Part shown: piece after piece, positions 45,606 through 58,189 of the stretch | How the letters are laid out: every line of letters starts with the position of its first letter | Numbering within the stretch: the first letter of the stretch is position 1 | Source of the DNA: Xenopus tropicalis | Taxonomy: Eukaryota > Chordata > Amphibia > Anura > Pipidae | Assembly: GCF_000004195.4 (NCBI RefSeq) | Contig: NC_030677.2 | Location: forward strand, 46,749,142 to 46,813,141 | Length of the DNA: 64,000 bases | Direction of reading: 5' to 3' | Program-made: the position numbers and the translations under genes | The notes under the pieces: model-generated | Told to the model about the DNA's origin: nothing | The model's input: only the letters and a program-made list of their open reading frames with translations | The model's database searches: none

Positions 45606-48224
45606 AATATCAACAACAACAGTAATAATAAAAGGGAATATAGAAGGCAATTGAAGAAAAGTAATATTTTATATTATGTACATGTTATTTATCAGAAAAG
45701 TGCATCCATATTAAGACTGATTCACTTGTGTGAATGAGCCGTTTATAGTTTCTCTGATGGTAGAATCAAAACCACTTCTTACGCCAAATAGACCTCTTGT
45801 GGGACCAAGATTTAAGAAATGTTCCTTTCATGCTTTAACACCCTTGGGACCTCCCTCTAAACGAGATTATTTTAAACAGTACTTGTGGTTCATCATGCCA
45901 TTTATACAGCTTTTATCTATTTTTCCTCAAAAAATGATTACGGTACGGATGAGTCACACACACACAATCCCTATACAATGTAGAATGTAATGCAAAGAAC
46001 AGGCGCAATGCAGTGTTTTGCCATAATTCCAGATACACACTTTTATATCCACTGCAACTTGCACGAAATGCACCACCATGGTCACAAATTACCATCCATG
46101 GAGACTCTTGCTTGGGTAATACCTTTATTATATAAAGTATCGAAATATGAAAACAGTATATATATAACACATCATATATAAAACCTATATAGCTTATAGC
46201 TGCTACCCTTTGATAAAGGATAACTGTTAATCCAATTCCCATCATTATTTCACTTTCAATTTACTTTTGTCCTAAGCTTGACTAGAGTGCCTTGGAATTA
46301 ATATCTAAGCCCCTTAAAAAACATTTTCTCACCAGTTAATATCAAAGAAATTTATATTTTTTTATTAAACTGTCTCTTTCATTATTGAATCCTTATAACC
46401 AGGAATACTTTTATAGATATGTATATGAATATGGTAATGTAGGAATTTCGGTAAACACACAGAAGTTGCAAGCACACTATTTCCCATTCTTTTGCTTTGG
46501 AATGGGGTGGGTTCCAACAACAGGTATTTAGGTGATGGTTCCTTTGCATCAGTGTTTTTACTTGCTTGTAATCGATAACAGTAGCTTGAAAGGGTGCTTT
46601 GGTGCTAACTGCACGTTTAAAGGAGTATGTATGGGCTACAGTTCTGTCCATTTTGAAATAGCATCAATGCATGCTCAGTTTTTTACCCATATGTGTGCTT
46701 AGCAGTTTGCACTTGCACTACAGGAGTTATCTTGTATTTTGATTTCTGTAGTATCTAAAAATAGTACACATGGCTAAATGTTAACAATAATTGTATTAGT
46801 TTCAACGTCTGATTGATGCAGAACATGAAACATACTAATTAATCTGGGATTCACGTGGATCAAAACATTTAATCATTTTTCCAGATATTCATTTTACAGT
46901 AAAAATGTGCTTTAATACTTACTTTCACAAAAGTACTTGCTTACAGACAAGTTTCAGATATTTTATAAAAATGAATAAGAAAATGTAATGCCATTGTGGA
47001 AGCTGTAAGGCTCTTCTGGTTTCTTCTTTATTTTGGCCACATCAGTTGTACTTCCATTGTATTTGTATATTGTACCATAGGGTGCTCCCACAACCCCTCT
47101 GGGTACTTATGGTTCTTGACCCTGCCACAGCAGAACAATGACATGTTGTCTATACCTGGTTGGCCCTTGCTGTAGCACTGGTGGAAAGGATTTCCAATCG
47201 ATACACTTTGTAGCTCTTCAATAACATGGGCACCAGAGTTTCTAAAAACACAGTTACTTGGATTATTACAAACTCATTAGACCGTCAGTAGGTTTTGCAG
47301 ATATTACAGGTATTTTCAGATAATATATTCTGTTCCTAAGATCCTACAGACTAAACAGGTGAACAGCCCCAGAGAAGTAGGACCTCATTGAACTTTCCTT
47401 TGCCTAGGGTACCAAACCTTTTTTACTCTTCTTAATAGGTTTAGTTAACCCTCACCGGGGCTTCTTTAGTAAATCAAGGGTTAAATCCCTAAACCCCTAC
47501 AAAAAAAATAGAAAGAAAGAAAACAATGTACTGTAGTTACACAAATATGCACATTGAAGCTCAGTTAATAGGTTATTTGCCCAATTTTTTTTTAAATGGA
47601 AAGAAAATGTGCAAATTTTTCTTTTATCTTCACTTGTTCCTTCAGAAAAAAATCTAAAGTACAGATTCTCTCTGCTTTACAAAATGAATGTAATAGGTAA
47701 ACACATTGGAATGTAGATGTTTTAGTACATGAACAAGGCAAGAGTCAGATCTACAATATGCTAGTGGCATCTTTATACTGAGCTGCTTTTTCACATTTTT
47801 GACAGTGTTTATTGCCCTGTTGGATCAAATACTTTAAATATCAGAACTGCAATTAAATGTCATTTGAAAACTGTTAAACCTTTGAGTGCAAAGACATTTA
47901 CTCCTTTGTTTCTCTCACAAAAGAAAATCCATGCTAAAATTGCTATGCTTAACCATCTATGTACTTTTTGCCATTCGGCATAGTGTAAAGATTTGTCCTT
48001 AATACAGTTTACTTTGTAACAGGGTTTGAACCATTTGGCTAAAATAAAAAGGTCATTTGTATTTCTTCTGATCTTTACTTGCACTCAAAACATTAACAAT
48101 CAAAATTTATCTGTTATCTGATATGTAACCTGTGCCTTTTAGCTATATTTTAACTTGATTGATTGCCCTTATGGCCTGGCAGCTTATTTATAAACTATAG
48201 TATTGTTTTTGAAACAAACACAAA
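45606..48224. other. Unassigned AT-rich DNA
   Basis: About 2.6 kb without a recognised gene. The piece at 46383-46470 shares ATTGAATCCTTATARCCAG with 37556 onward. Confidence 0.4.
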
Positions 48225-48735
48225 GGGGGGATTTATTAAAACAAGTTTTTCAGATTTTCCTTTTTAAGAAACCACAAATAAACGTATTCTATGAATGGTA
48301 GTTGTTTATCAAAAGATCTGAACTGGAAAAGTACGAACTGGAAAAAGCATCAGAAAAGTTGCAGAAACAATGACATTTTCAACTTGTCCCATGAAAACCA
48401 CAACTTTTTCATATTGTTGCACAAAAGCCAGCATCAAAAACATCCAAAAACCTCAAAAACCATGAAACAAAGAAATATCTTCCATTTGTCAAGGGACATT
48501 TGCCATTGTTGTGGTTGTTGTGGTGTATTTTAAGATGAAAAATCTGGAATACATCTTGGAAAAGTCAAGGGTTTTTTGTTACAAATTAAGGTTTTTAAAA
48601 ACAAAAAGCCCAACCCTAAAAAACTGCACTGTAGTTAATGCCCCCAATTTTGGTATATAAGGGAATATTCTGCAACTTATCCCATTCTCCTGAGGAAGCA
48701 AAACATGTTGAGAAACTGGGAATGAGATTATATAA
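48225..48735. repeat. Diverged repeat-like region
   Basis: GGGATTTATTAAAACAAG at the left resembles a decayed MITE end, and the interior iterates CATCAAAAACATCCAAAAAC-type words. Near 48690, CCTGAGGAAGCAAAACATG then TTGAGAAAC recalls a decayed hammerhead-like retroelement tail. Boundaries unknown. Confidence 0.35.
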
Positions 48736-50130
48736 CCATGTTATTTTATCTTGTTGGCAATTGCAATATCTCTTTGTATATCTTTTTGTATTTTACACTT
48801 GGATTGGCTCCTTTTTGGGGGGGGGGGGGGGGTGTTGTTGCCACTATGTGCAGAAGACACATCACGAACCCTGGAATTGACTTATCTGTAATACAGAAGT
48901 TAACTGAAAACATTTGCTTGTATATGCCAGGTTCTACAGTATTGTTAAAATTGGTACCTTTGTTTTCTGAATTTCTAGTAATTTCAGTAAAAAAAAAATA
49001 AAATTAGCAAAATAAATATGTTACATAGATAAAATACAAGCTGTGCAATGCTACTGTTGATGTAGCTGCAGGGAAGCAGTGCATTATCACTGCATAGTAA
49101 AAGAAAGCAAATCCAACCAATTCAGTTAATCTGAGAACAAAATTTCATAAATTACATTGTTGTTTCTGGCTACTCTGCTAACCTTTGCCATTGCTGTAAC
49201 TATTCTTAAAGGGTTATGAAATCTGAATTGGGACATTTTCTTGGAATTTTGGCTCCCTAACCATAATATAAAAATATCCCCTTCACAAAAAAACAAGGAC
49301 AAAATGGAATTCTAAGAATAATCAATCATTGTTGTGACTGAATACATAACCCAATTATATACGACAAAATATGCATATAAATGTCTGTGCCAAGGTACTT
49401 TTTCCCCAAGCGCCAATAAAGGATAATTCAGTGTCCATTAAAGATGTAGATGAAGCACTAATATTCCATGCAAGAAAGTTTGTTATCTTAGCTCAGATAA
49501 AGATAAATAGAATAAAAAAACACAAATACAGTGTAGTTCACTCTGGCTTTAGAAAAAACATTTAATCCAAACCAATTTGACAAGGAACCCTACATTACTA
49601 ATTCATATAATGAAATTTATTTAGGTAATAGTAAGAACAATCAAGGGTACGCACATACAAGGGCAAGCTACCTAATCCCAAGGCCCCTATAAGAAGTCAT
49701 GGGGTCCCAAACAGGTGTGGGTCCTAGAATGGAGCTCAAGGTAAAAAAGAAAAAAGTTTATCTAAAGAGGCATCACCTTCAGTCTCATTCAACCAAGCCT
49801 GTTACACCCAAACACTTTTAGGGTGTGCTAACCTTGAATCCTCACATCAACATTCAAACACCAAAGAAGAAAAGGAAAATATTTACTGGAATCCAATACA
49901 ACATTTCTGTACATGATATTATTTAATTAATTATCTAACTAAGCTAAAACAACAAATCTTGACAAACTATTTTTTTATTATCTCTCATTAACAAATAATT
50001 GTAAAAAAAAATTTAAAGTTTATCTGGCCCTTTCCTCCTTAAAAACCCATGACCCTCAGGGTGCATGCTCTGTGGAACTTTTCTTTAGAATATACAGAAG
50101 TAGCAAAGGGAATAGCTATCCACTGCCACT
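48736..50130. other. Unassigned DNA with a 16-base G run
   Basis: Sixteen consecutive Gs at 48817-48832 are the only striking feature. No gene. Confidence 0.45.
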
Positions 50131-50134
50131 GGGA

Positions 50135-50262
50135 ATTATTATTACAATAACATTGTAATAATTCATAGTGCTGTACATAAGGGAAAAATTTACAAACAAA
50201 TTGATACAATAGGTAATGAGGACCCTGCCTACAAGGGCTTACAGTCTATATGGTAGGGATAA
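50135..50262 (+). repeat. SINE/LINE 3'-end-like fragment
   Basis: ATTGATACAATAGGTAATGA, GGACCCTGCCTACAAGGGC and TTACAGTCTATATGGTAGGG match the common retroposon pattern 'GAGGGCCCTGCCC.AAGAGCTTACAATCTA'. Confidence 0.5.
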
Positions 50263-50389
50263 TTGATTTACATGAAGCATAAGAACAGTGTACTTAAGGA
50301 AAATCACGAATGGGTTTACCACATCTCAAAAGATACTTATGGTAATTTTCACAAATCATTGTTTTTCAATAATTCTCAAATAATGTGAC

Positions 50390-50482
50390 CAGCCCATTTT
50401 TCATGTTTCGCTATTTTTTTCACAGTTTCACGCATTTTTTCAGTTTCTGCGAAGCGAAACAGAACAGATTCGCTCATCACTA
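50390..50482 (+). mobile_element. hAT MITE right-end fragment (TAGTGATG family)
   Basis: GCGAAGCGAAACAGAACAG and GATTCGCTCATCACTA form an intact right terminus. The left end is unclear. Confidence 0.7.
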
Positions 50483-52170
50483 CCTGCACCTTTTTTTTTC
50501 ATTGCACTTCATAAATGAGCCATACTCAGTGACTTGTCAATCTGTCTTCTAGTTAAGTTGATTCATTTTTGCTCACACCAGGGGTTGATCATCTAAAATG
50601 ATTATATTAAGGAAATATACGTATACATTCAATAATACAATTACTGAAGGAACTGTTAAACAATGTGTGATTGGCCAATTTTACGCCACTGTATACAGTA
50701 AGGAATAATAACAAATAATAATAAAACTACTTAAATTCCCTACTTGAAAATTCTAAAAAGGGTTTAGATAGATTGCCATATATATGTGAGAAATCAGAAT
50801 ACAAAGAGAAAGGGAAACTATATTTTGAAGGCATTTTTGCCAAAGGCAAAGTCAGGTGTCATATTCTCATATTCTGTAATTGTTTAGGGCAGCAGAAGGT
50901 ATAAGCCTAAGTACAACCTGATTTCCTGGAAATGACATAATTACAGTACACAGCATTTTGGATGTAAAAACAACACTCACTTGCTAAAAATATTAAAAGG
51001 AATTTGGATTTTACAAGTTCGGACTACAAAGAACAAAGAATATGTTTTATATTATATTATTGCGCATCATTTCAGGCCTAACACTTTTCTTTTCCATTGT
51101 CTCCTTACACTTAGCACCTCTTAGGGTTTGACTGGTATACCTTTTTATGTTTCTCTTTCAATACCTCTTACAGTTTTCCCCAGTGCTTTTTATTCATCCA
51201 TATTTATATAATTTGGCAAATCTCAATAAGTTTTATTCTGACCTCCTATTCACCTCAAATATTGCTTTAATAGATACTAAGGCTGAATTCAAGAGGGAAC
51301 ATCTACTTATATAGGCTAACTTCACACAACTAGTCCTAAATTTCATTCTCATTTTTCAGTATCTCCCCTAGGGCTTGATTTTGCTTTAAGCAATTTTAGG
51401 ATTTTTAAGTGTCACATCCTGGGACATATCATAGGTATCTGCTAGAAGAATTTCTTTGCATACATTTTTCATTTTTTTTTTTTTTTTAATTCTCTCAGTT
51501 AGTGAAATATTTGAACAATTTGCCCAATCATAAAACTCCATAATTTGTGGCTGAAATACATGTAACAAATTATGATACTTTGAACATGACCTGTACGCTA
51601 TTATATGCAACAAAAGTTCATAATCAGTGATTGGGCTTTATGTACAGTTCACCTTCCCCTACTTCACTGTTAGCCTGTCCAGTAAGTGTGCCAACTATTC
51701 CCCTAACAGCATTTGATGTCAAAAGGTACTTTATGATTTACTGAAAAGGAGAATATTTTGAAGTAAATGATATGGCTAAGTAGCAGTTTGACCTTCCTGA
51801 TAGCAGCTGGATTACTTGCCGACAAAATAAGCAGCATGTTCTCTACTTTTGGCGCATATAACGTAGTCATGCTGTAACACTTAAAGCACCAAATGCATAG
51901 CAGGAATTCAGTCTCTCGCTCAGATGTCAATAGGAACGCAGTGAGAAGGGAAAAATCTGCTTTTCTGCTGTATATTTTATGGGAAAAAAAATAGAAAGAA
52001 AATAAAAATACCATATCGATTAATATGCATTGTCAAAAAGATTAAGCACTTAAATCTTCCAGCCTCAGAACCTCCAGGCTACTAAAATATCTTTTCCTCT
52101 GAATAACATTATTCACTTCAATCATATCCGTAGACGTCCATTAATTGTTCTAGAAAATCACAATATTGTA
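50483..52170. other. Unassigned AT-rich DNA
   Basis: No gene. The T run at 51473-51487 is simple sequence. Confidence 0.45.
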
Positions 52171-52179
52171 TCCATCTTT

Positions 52180-52960
52180 GTTATAGCTTCAGTGTAAATG
52201 ATGCTGCTTGAGAGACTGAAACTGAGTGAAACATGAAAGCTTGTTTTGTTAGGACCCCTGCTGCCTGCAAAGAGATCAAAGCTCAGGAGGAGGCTGGAAA
52301 ACAGCCGAATGCACTGCACAAAAACATGGCCTGTGGCAGCTGCTCTGGGCACACTCTCATAACACATGTGCACCTCTCTGACTCAACCCTTCCAGCTGAA
52401 TCATGGGAGCAGGTTACCTCTCTCTTCCCTTCATTATTTTAACCGCAGTCACTGAGGAGATATGGGTTCCATCCATCACAATGCACAAATTCACAGCGCA
52501 CAGATTCAGCATAGACCTAATTAAAGCTTTTCCTTTCATTTGTGGAGATAATTAGACTTTCATCTCACCAGGAAGCTTCTGAAAGATCTATTTCTTTCTT
52601 CAATAAAAGCTACATCAAACAAAGCAGATTTTAATCGCCTTTTCTTTGGGGCATGAGTCAATAATGAAAGATGGGTAACAAAAATATGTATGCACAAAAA
52701 AATGTAAGCAGTGTTCTTTAATTAACATCATGTTTGCAAACACAAAATCCTCTTATTAAAACCATTTTTTTATCTATAAATGATCATTCATAAAGCAATC
52801 AATTTGAGGATCTCATCTGTATTGCAGCTACATCAGCACCTGTCAGCTTGTTTCTTAAGCAAATTCAGCTGGCAAAGCAACATGTGGAGACAATAAAAAT
52901 GCAACTGGCGATTTGCAAGGATTTGTTAGCATTGATTGCACAGTAAGGACCGACCTTTAC
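52180..52960. other. Candidate conserved non-coding block
   Basis: About 780 bp with no transposon signature or simple repeat and balanced composition. It is crowded with words that resemble developmental transcription-factor sites: CTAATTAAAGC and GATAATTAG (homeodomain), CATCAAACAAAG (TCF/SOX-like), CACCTGTCAGC (E-box plus TGIF/MEIS-like), CAGCTG, and GGAGACAATAAAAATG (SOX/HOX-like). No long open frame spans it and no splice-bounded exon is evident. Conservation is inferred from texture, not shown. Confidence 0.35.
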
Positions 52961-53007
52961 TAAACAAAATGCTTGAATCAGGTGACAGTGACATTTAAAT
53001 CATTCTT

Positions 53008-53165
53008 AGGCTGATGCCAGATGTGGCATAGGGCTGATATTTTTGGCAAGCGGAAAAACGCTTGGTGAAAATACAGCCCTATGCCTACTACTTGTGCCTG
53101 CACCCGAATGAATGAGATACGCTTGGGTGCAGGCACATGTAGCCGATATAAGCAAAAAAACGTGA
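53008..53165. mobile_element. Short MITE made of nested hairpins
   Basis: GGCATAGGGCTG (53025-53036) pairs exactly with CAGCCCTATGCC (53074-53085) and encloses CAAGCG-GAAAAA-CGCTTG (53047-53064). A second hairpin has 13-bp perfect arms TGTGCCTGCACCC (53093-53105) and GGGTGCAGGCACA (53125-53137). I recall similar Xenopus MITEs; the ends are only approximate. Confidence 0.7.
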
Positions 53166-53174
53166 GAGAATACT

Positions 53175-53345
53175 AATAAATTATTTAAACATTAATTAAA
53201 CCAATAGTATTGTTTTACCTCCAATTAGAGTTAATTATATCTTAGTTGGGATCAAGTACAAGGTACTGTTTTATTATTATAGAGAAAAAGGAAATTTAAA
53301 AAATATGAATTATTTGTTTTTAATGGAGATGGCCTTTCTGAGCTT
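53175..53345 (+). mobile_element. TA-flanked MITE, internal/right part
   Basis: ATTAAACCAATAGTATTG, TTAGTTGGGATCAAGTACAA and TAATGGAGATGGCC follow the family order but both ends are missing. It sits 35 bp before a complete copy of opposite orientation. Confidence 0.75.
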
Positions 53346-53380
53346 TTTTTTTGTTTAGAACAGCGAGTGCTTTTGTAATA

Positions 53381-53711
53381 CAGGTAAGGGATCCCCTATC
53401 CGGAAACCTGTTATCCAGAAAGTTCTGAATTACAGAAAGGCCATCTCCCATAGACTCCATTATAAGCAAATAATTCTAATTTTTAAAAATGATTTCCTTT
53501 TTCTCTGTAACAATAAAACAGTGCCTTGTACTTGATCCCAACTAAGATATAATGAATCCCTATTGGGGCAAAACAAGCCTATTGAGTTTGTTCTACAGTA
53601 TATTTGAATGATTTTTAGCAGACTTAAGTTATGGGGAATCAAATTATGGAAAGATCCCTTATCCAAAAAAACCCAGGTCCCAAGCATTCTGGATAACAGA
53701 TCCCATGTCTG
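53381..53711 (-). mobile_element. TA-flanked MITE (CAGGTATGGGA family), full length
   Basis: 331 bp from CAGGTAAGGGATCCCCTATC to CAGATCCCATGTCTG, with TA at 53379-53380 and 53712-53713. Confidence 0.85.
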
Positions 53712-53713
53712 TA

Positions 53714-55090
53714 CTTTTATTACATGCTACTTAAATAATCAACTATTGGTTCATGGTTAAGCAAGTGTAAGTAGGCCACTGAAGGATAAAAAGATGATCA
53801 TTGTATGATTATATATGTTTTTTTGAAACAAAATCTTTTTTTATAATATTGTATTCCATCTCCCAATCCCCAAGATGGCAATTTTAGGGGAAATTTATTT
53901 AAAATTTGTGAAGTCATGGTCATATTATTGCAGAAAATCACAATCACAAAAGTCATTTTGAAATCTGCTATTCTGACCTTATTTAAGAATAGTTCAAATT
54001 GATTAACCATGATCAAATTTGATTGCAGAAATCAATTGTGGTAATTTTCTCACTATTCAATGGATTTGTTTGAGGAGTTAGGAGACATCTCAATTTTCAC
54101 GTTTTTGAGGGGAAAAAAAACAGTTAACCACATCTCACAATTATCCACGTACCATTGATTCCTATGGTGTCTTCAAAGATTATAGCTGATGGGATGAAAC
54201 ATCTGTTGTATTTGTTGTATCATACATCTTACAAAATGTGAATTCGAACCACAAATGCTTGTATAGCAATGTATTGACCAACAAAGCTATTATAATTTAT
54301 AAATAACACAGAACCACAATTACATCTGCCTGCAAAATACACAAATCTGTGACCTTGAAAATCTGTGCCTCTTAGAATCCCAGGGAGCAAGTAAACTGCT
54401 AATAGTTCATAAATCTGAAGCAATCTGCATTTCCTCAACAACTTTTCTGTGAAGTATGATTACAATGGCAGAAAAAACCAATACATACTATGTAGCTAGC
54501 TGGCCTTTCTAATAAAGTGTGCATACACAATTACAACGAATGAAAGTGAGTGAAATGAAGTACAACATAAGGAAAATGCTAGATATAAATACAAAAATAA
54601 AAAAATATCCATAAAGACAGCATCTTTTGAATCTGTGAGACTGATTACTGCAGTAAATTCAACTAGCACATGAGATAAGCTGTATCTTACTTATTGAGAT
54701 CCAGGTAATACTTTTCAGAAAATTGTTTCTTTTCCTGGAAGATCTCTTTCATTATGGTTAGGATCAACCTATGCTTTGAATGAAAACATGAAACAGGATA
54801 TTATTCAATAGATAGGATTTGGGGGGTAAATCACATGCTGAAGAGAGAATGCATAGCAGTACACAATGCTCCTTACTTTATGTTTCATACTTATTTTAGA
54901 CTGCTACTTACTGCAGTGTTTTAAAAGTACCATTGTTTCCTTCAAAAGTTCCTATGGACCCTGGGCTCTGTAATAGTATCAATTAATATATGGGAAGAAT
55001 TTTGATAATGGTCCCTAATTGAACTGCATGTGGTCTTGCATGTGGAACATATACTTTAGTGAAAATGTATATTATAGTAATATTAGAAAT
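53714..55090. other. Unassigned AT-rich DNA
   Basis: Nothing gene-like or bounded is seen. Confidence 0.45.
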
Positions 55091-55098
55091 GTTATAGA

Positions 55099-55406
55099 TA
55101 GTGATGAGCGAATCTGTTCCATTTTGCTTTGCCGAAAAATTTGTCAAATGTCAGGAAAATTTGTGAAACGGCAATAAATCCGCAAAAAAACTTTTGGTTG
55201 CATGCATCTTTTTCTGTTGTGTGCACCTATTTCGACATGACCACATCTTTTTATGATGCGACTGTGCCTATTTTGTGACTTTTTTGACACGCAATGATTT
55301 TTTTCATGGCAAATTTACGTGGAAGTTTTGCAAAACAATTTGCGGATGGCAAAATGCAGAAATTCGCTGCAAATCCATGCCTGATGAAAAAATGTGTTCA
55401 ACACTA
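55099..55406 (-). mobile_element. hAT MITE (TAGTGATG family), TSD 7 of 8
   Basis: 308 bp with ends TAGTGATGAGCGAATCTG and TGTGTTCAACACTA. The flanks are GTTATAGA (55091-55098) and GTTACAGA (55407-55414). Interior words GCATGCATC, ATGATGCGACTG and GGCAAATTTACGTGG are shared with other copies in reverse. Confidence 0.88.
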
Positions 55407-55414
55407 GTTACAGA

Positions 55415-56120
55415 AAATGATAATAAGATAAATTGTTGTAGTCTAAAGACCAAAATGTATAAAGGGTAACCGCCCATAACAGAGGTTGCTTCTCCTATCA
55501 ATATTGTTCGATCCTATCAAAAAACATACGTGACAAATGATTGAAACAATTTGTAGACCCATTAAAAATAATTATAGAATGGGAATTTGCTGCATATAAT
55601 GTTTTTCACATTTTCATTAGATCAAGTTTGTTACATGTGGGGTTTTTAATAAATAAGCACACAGTCAAGTTTGGTAAAATTCTAAGTTTATATTAAACTT
55701 CGAGATTCACAAATTTAAATTTTGATAAACAGCCCTCTGTGCATTTAAAATGGGGCCCATTTGCAAAAAACTTTAAACCCTGTGTTTACAGGTCTATAGT
55801 AATGGGCACATATTTTTAGCAAGTTTCGCTGCTAAAAAATGCCCATAGATTCCAATGTATTGTTAAAATTTTTTTTAAAAAGTCATGTCGTCACTATGGT
55901 CTGTGATGTTTGTGAAATTCAGTGCTTGGTCTCCTCTTCCATCCCACAATCATACTATTGAAGCTCTCTCTAATTTCAGTGCTGAGGATAAGATTTTTAC
56001 ATTTCTTTTTCAGATAAAAAATCACGTTATATTTGCATAAGAGCTATGTTAATTCTTATTGTTGGGTAATTGCATATCATTGTTTCAAAGGTGCAGCAGA
56101 AAAACTTTCACCTTTACACA
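55415..56120. other. Unassigned DNA with a MITE-end-like scrap
   Basis: AAATTTTGATAAACAGCCCTC near 55718 resembles the GATAAATCAGCCCC terminus at 17656 but has no partner. Confidence 0.35.
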
Positions 56121-56124
56121 CTAA

Positions 56125-56393
56125 GGAGCCGATTCATGAAAACACGAGTTCGAATACCGAATGGGAAAAATTCGGATTGGATACGATAATTTCTGAAGAT
56201 TGCAAATATCACGAAAATGCTTACAAAAAAATTGTATTAGTAACGATAATATCGTATTGGCGATCCGAAAGTCACAAAAAAAAAGTTGTGCGGATGCATA
56301 AAAAGTCGCTCAATCCTCGAAAAATTCGGCAAAAATACGCTCGGAGCGTTCAAATGAACGCTCTAAGCGCTTGTGTCTTAATAAATCTGCCCC
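56125..56393. mobile_element. GGGGCAC-like MITE with 3-bp TSD TAA
   Basis: TAA | GGAGCCGATTCATGAAAA on the left and TTAATAAATCTGCCCC | TAA on the right give a clean 3-bp duplication. The interior ATTCGGATTGGATACGATAA is nearly identical to the 38879 copy. No 52-bp array. Confidence 0.8.
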
Positions 56394-56661
56394 TAAGTTT
56401 TATTTAAAGCTCTAAAATGCAGGAATTCAGAAATGTTTACTGTTGCTGTCTAGTTCTTTCCTAGTTTTTAATCTTAAAATGTTTCCAAATTTCTGGTTAT
56501 GCATTATAAATAACTAGTTTGCATTTCTAGGAATTTCACTTTCCATCCACAAAAGTCTAGTGCAGTTTTCATACCCACCTGGTGCTCCTGTAAAGTGAGT
56601 GCATGCAGGGAAATCCCTATATGGCCATGCCCTGCCTTCTGACCCAATAAAGATGTCTTAT

Positions 56662-56939
56662 CAATGTGTGCTCCCCAACCCCTTGGATGTTTCTCCCAGT
56701 GGCCTCAAATCAGGTGCTCATTTTTGAATTTCTGGTAAGGAGGCAAGTTTTAGGTGCATAAAAACCAAGTATAAGGCCAAACAGAGCCTTCTGTAGGCTT
56801 CCAGTCCACATAGGGCCTATTAAGTAGCCAATTATAGCTCTTATTGGCAACCCCAGGAACCTTTTTCATGCTTGTGTTGCTCCCCAACACTTTTCCATTT
56901 AAATGTGGCTCACAGGTATAAAAGTTTTGGGTTCCCCTG
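56662..56939 (-). mobile_element. Charlie-like hAT MITE, reverse copy
   Basis: GCTCCCCAACCCCTTGGATG, AGTGGCCTCAAATCAGGTGC and ATGTGGCTCACAGGTATAAA mirror the blocks of 12376-12655. It ends GGGTTCCCCTG. The left terminus is eroded and no TSD is seen. Confidence 0.7.
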
Positions 56940-57380
56940 CTTTCGTTTTGAATGTATTTAGTAATTTAATGTATAAAAACTAATTTCATATGTATATATT
57001 TATCAGATTTATTATTGCTTTAATTGTCTTTGTACATTATGCATTACTGCATACCATGCACACATCATTTCATTTATTCACCAGTTAATTTAAAATAGGC
57101 TAAGGGTTCGAAGTTCTCATACTGATGAGAGGATGGAGTAGCTTAATTAATCTTCTTTTGTGGATTTTGCATAATAAGACATTATTCCCTAGTGATCTAG
57201 ACTGAATACAATTTTAAAGAAGACATGGTATCCTTATGTTTATGACACATTTAAAATGCCTGTTGCTTTTATTTCTGTTGGGATCTGGCTTTGAACAAAA
57301 GTTAATGCAAGTTGAACATAAGATATATGAGAATGAATAACAACAACGTACACATTTTATAACTGGAAACCATACAGTAG

Positions 57381-57681
57381 TTAGTAGTGATGAGCGACAC
57401 TTTTCACCAGCTAACCACTTTTTTTAACACTTTTTGGTATTGGTGATGATTTCTGCAAAATTGCCACAAAATTTTGGTGCAAAAAAAAAAATAAGGTGAC
57501 AAAACACCCATATACCCCAACGTATTTTGTCTTCAAAAAGTCACTGGGAAAATCGCCCATAGACTCCAATGTATTTTAACCTGAAAAAGATGCCGCAAAA
57601 AAGTTGCCATCTCATTACTTTTTTAAAACCTTTTTGTGAATTTTCCATTGAAGTGAAACGAAACAGATTCACTTATCACTA
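57381..57681 (+). mobile_element. hAT MITE (TAGTGATG family)
   Basis: TACAGTAG occurs on both sides (57373-57380 and 57682-57689). On the left, TTAG separates it from the TAGTGATGAGCG terminus. The right end is GATTCACTTATCACTA. The interior has CCCATAGACTCCAATGTATT and iterated AAAAAGTTGCC words. Confidence 0.82.
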
Positions 57682-57689
57682 TACAGTAG

Positions 57690-58185
57690 CATTACGATTA
57701 CTGCATCCTAAATAAGGCACAAATGCTTCATTATACTGTATATTTGTGAACTTCCTGCAACTGCATGCAGCATCAGACTAGGATGCCAGGGGCCCACCAG
57801 AAAACCTTAGATCATGGCCCACTCTTCAAACTATTTTTCGTCCACTTTTTTTTTGTATTTATTTTCTTTGTTCCCAGAGAAATAGGGAATGACCATGATT
57901 TATACCAATGCTTAAAAACATTTTCCATAAGATGGTATTGTCCCTTTTCTCCCCACATGCAATACACATCCATGAGAAAGGTTGCTGAGCATGGCTGAGC
58001 CCTGTCTTTCCATAGGTCAGAATGGCATCTGACTGCTCAGTACAGTTGAACATGTTCTGATGAACTGACATACTGTAGGTATCAGTTTTGATAAAATCGG
58101 AAAATGTTCCTGCCAGGAAGTTCTCAGAAATTAAGAAATATCAATCGGCTGGGGATCTGTAATGTTTGATCACCCCAATAATTTT
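57690..58185. other. Unassigned DNA
   Basis: Nothing gene-like is seen. Confidence 0.4.
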
Positions 58186-58189
58186 TAGT

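Noticed and set aside
56033..56407. 124-residue plus-strand frame
   Set aside because: Overlaps the GGAGCC...GCCCC MITE; the Lys/Ile-rich text comes from its AAAA/ATAA words, and the same text appears at 38932-39159.
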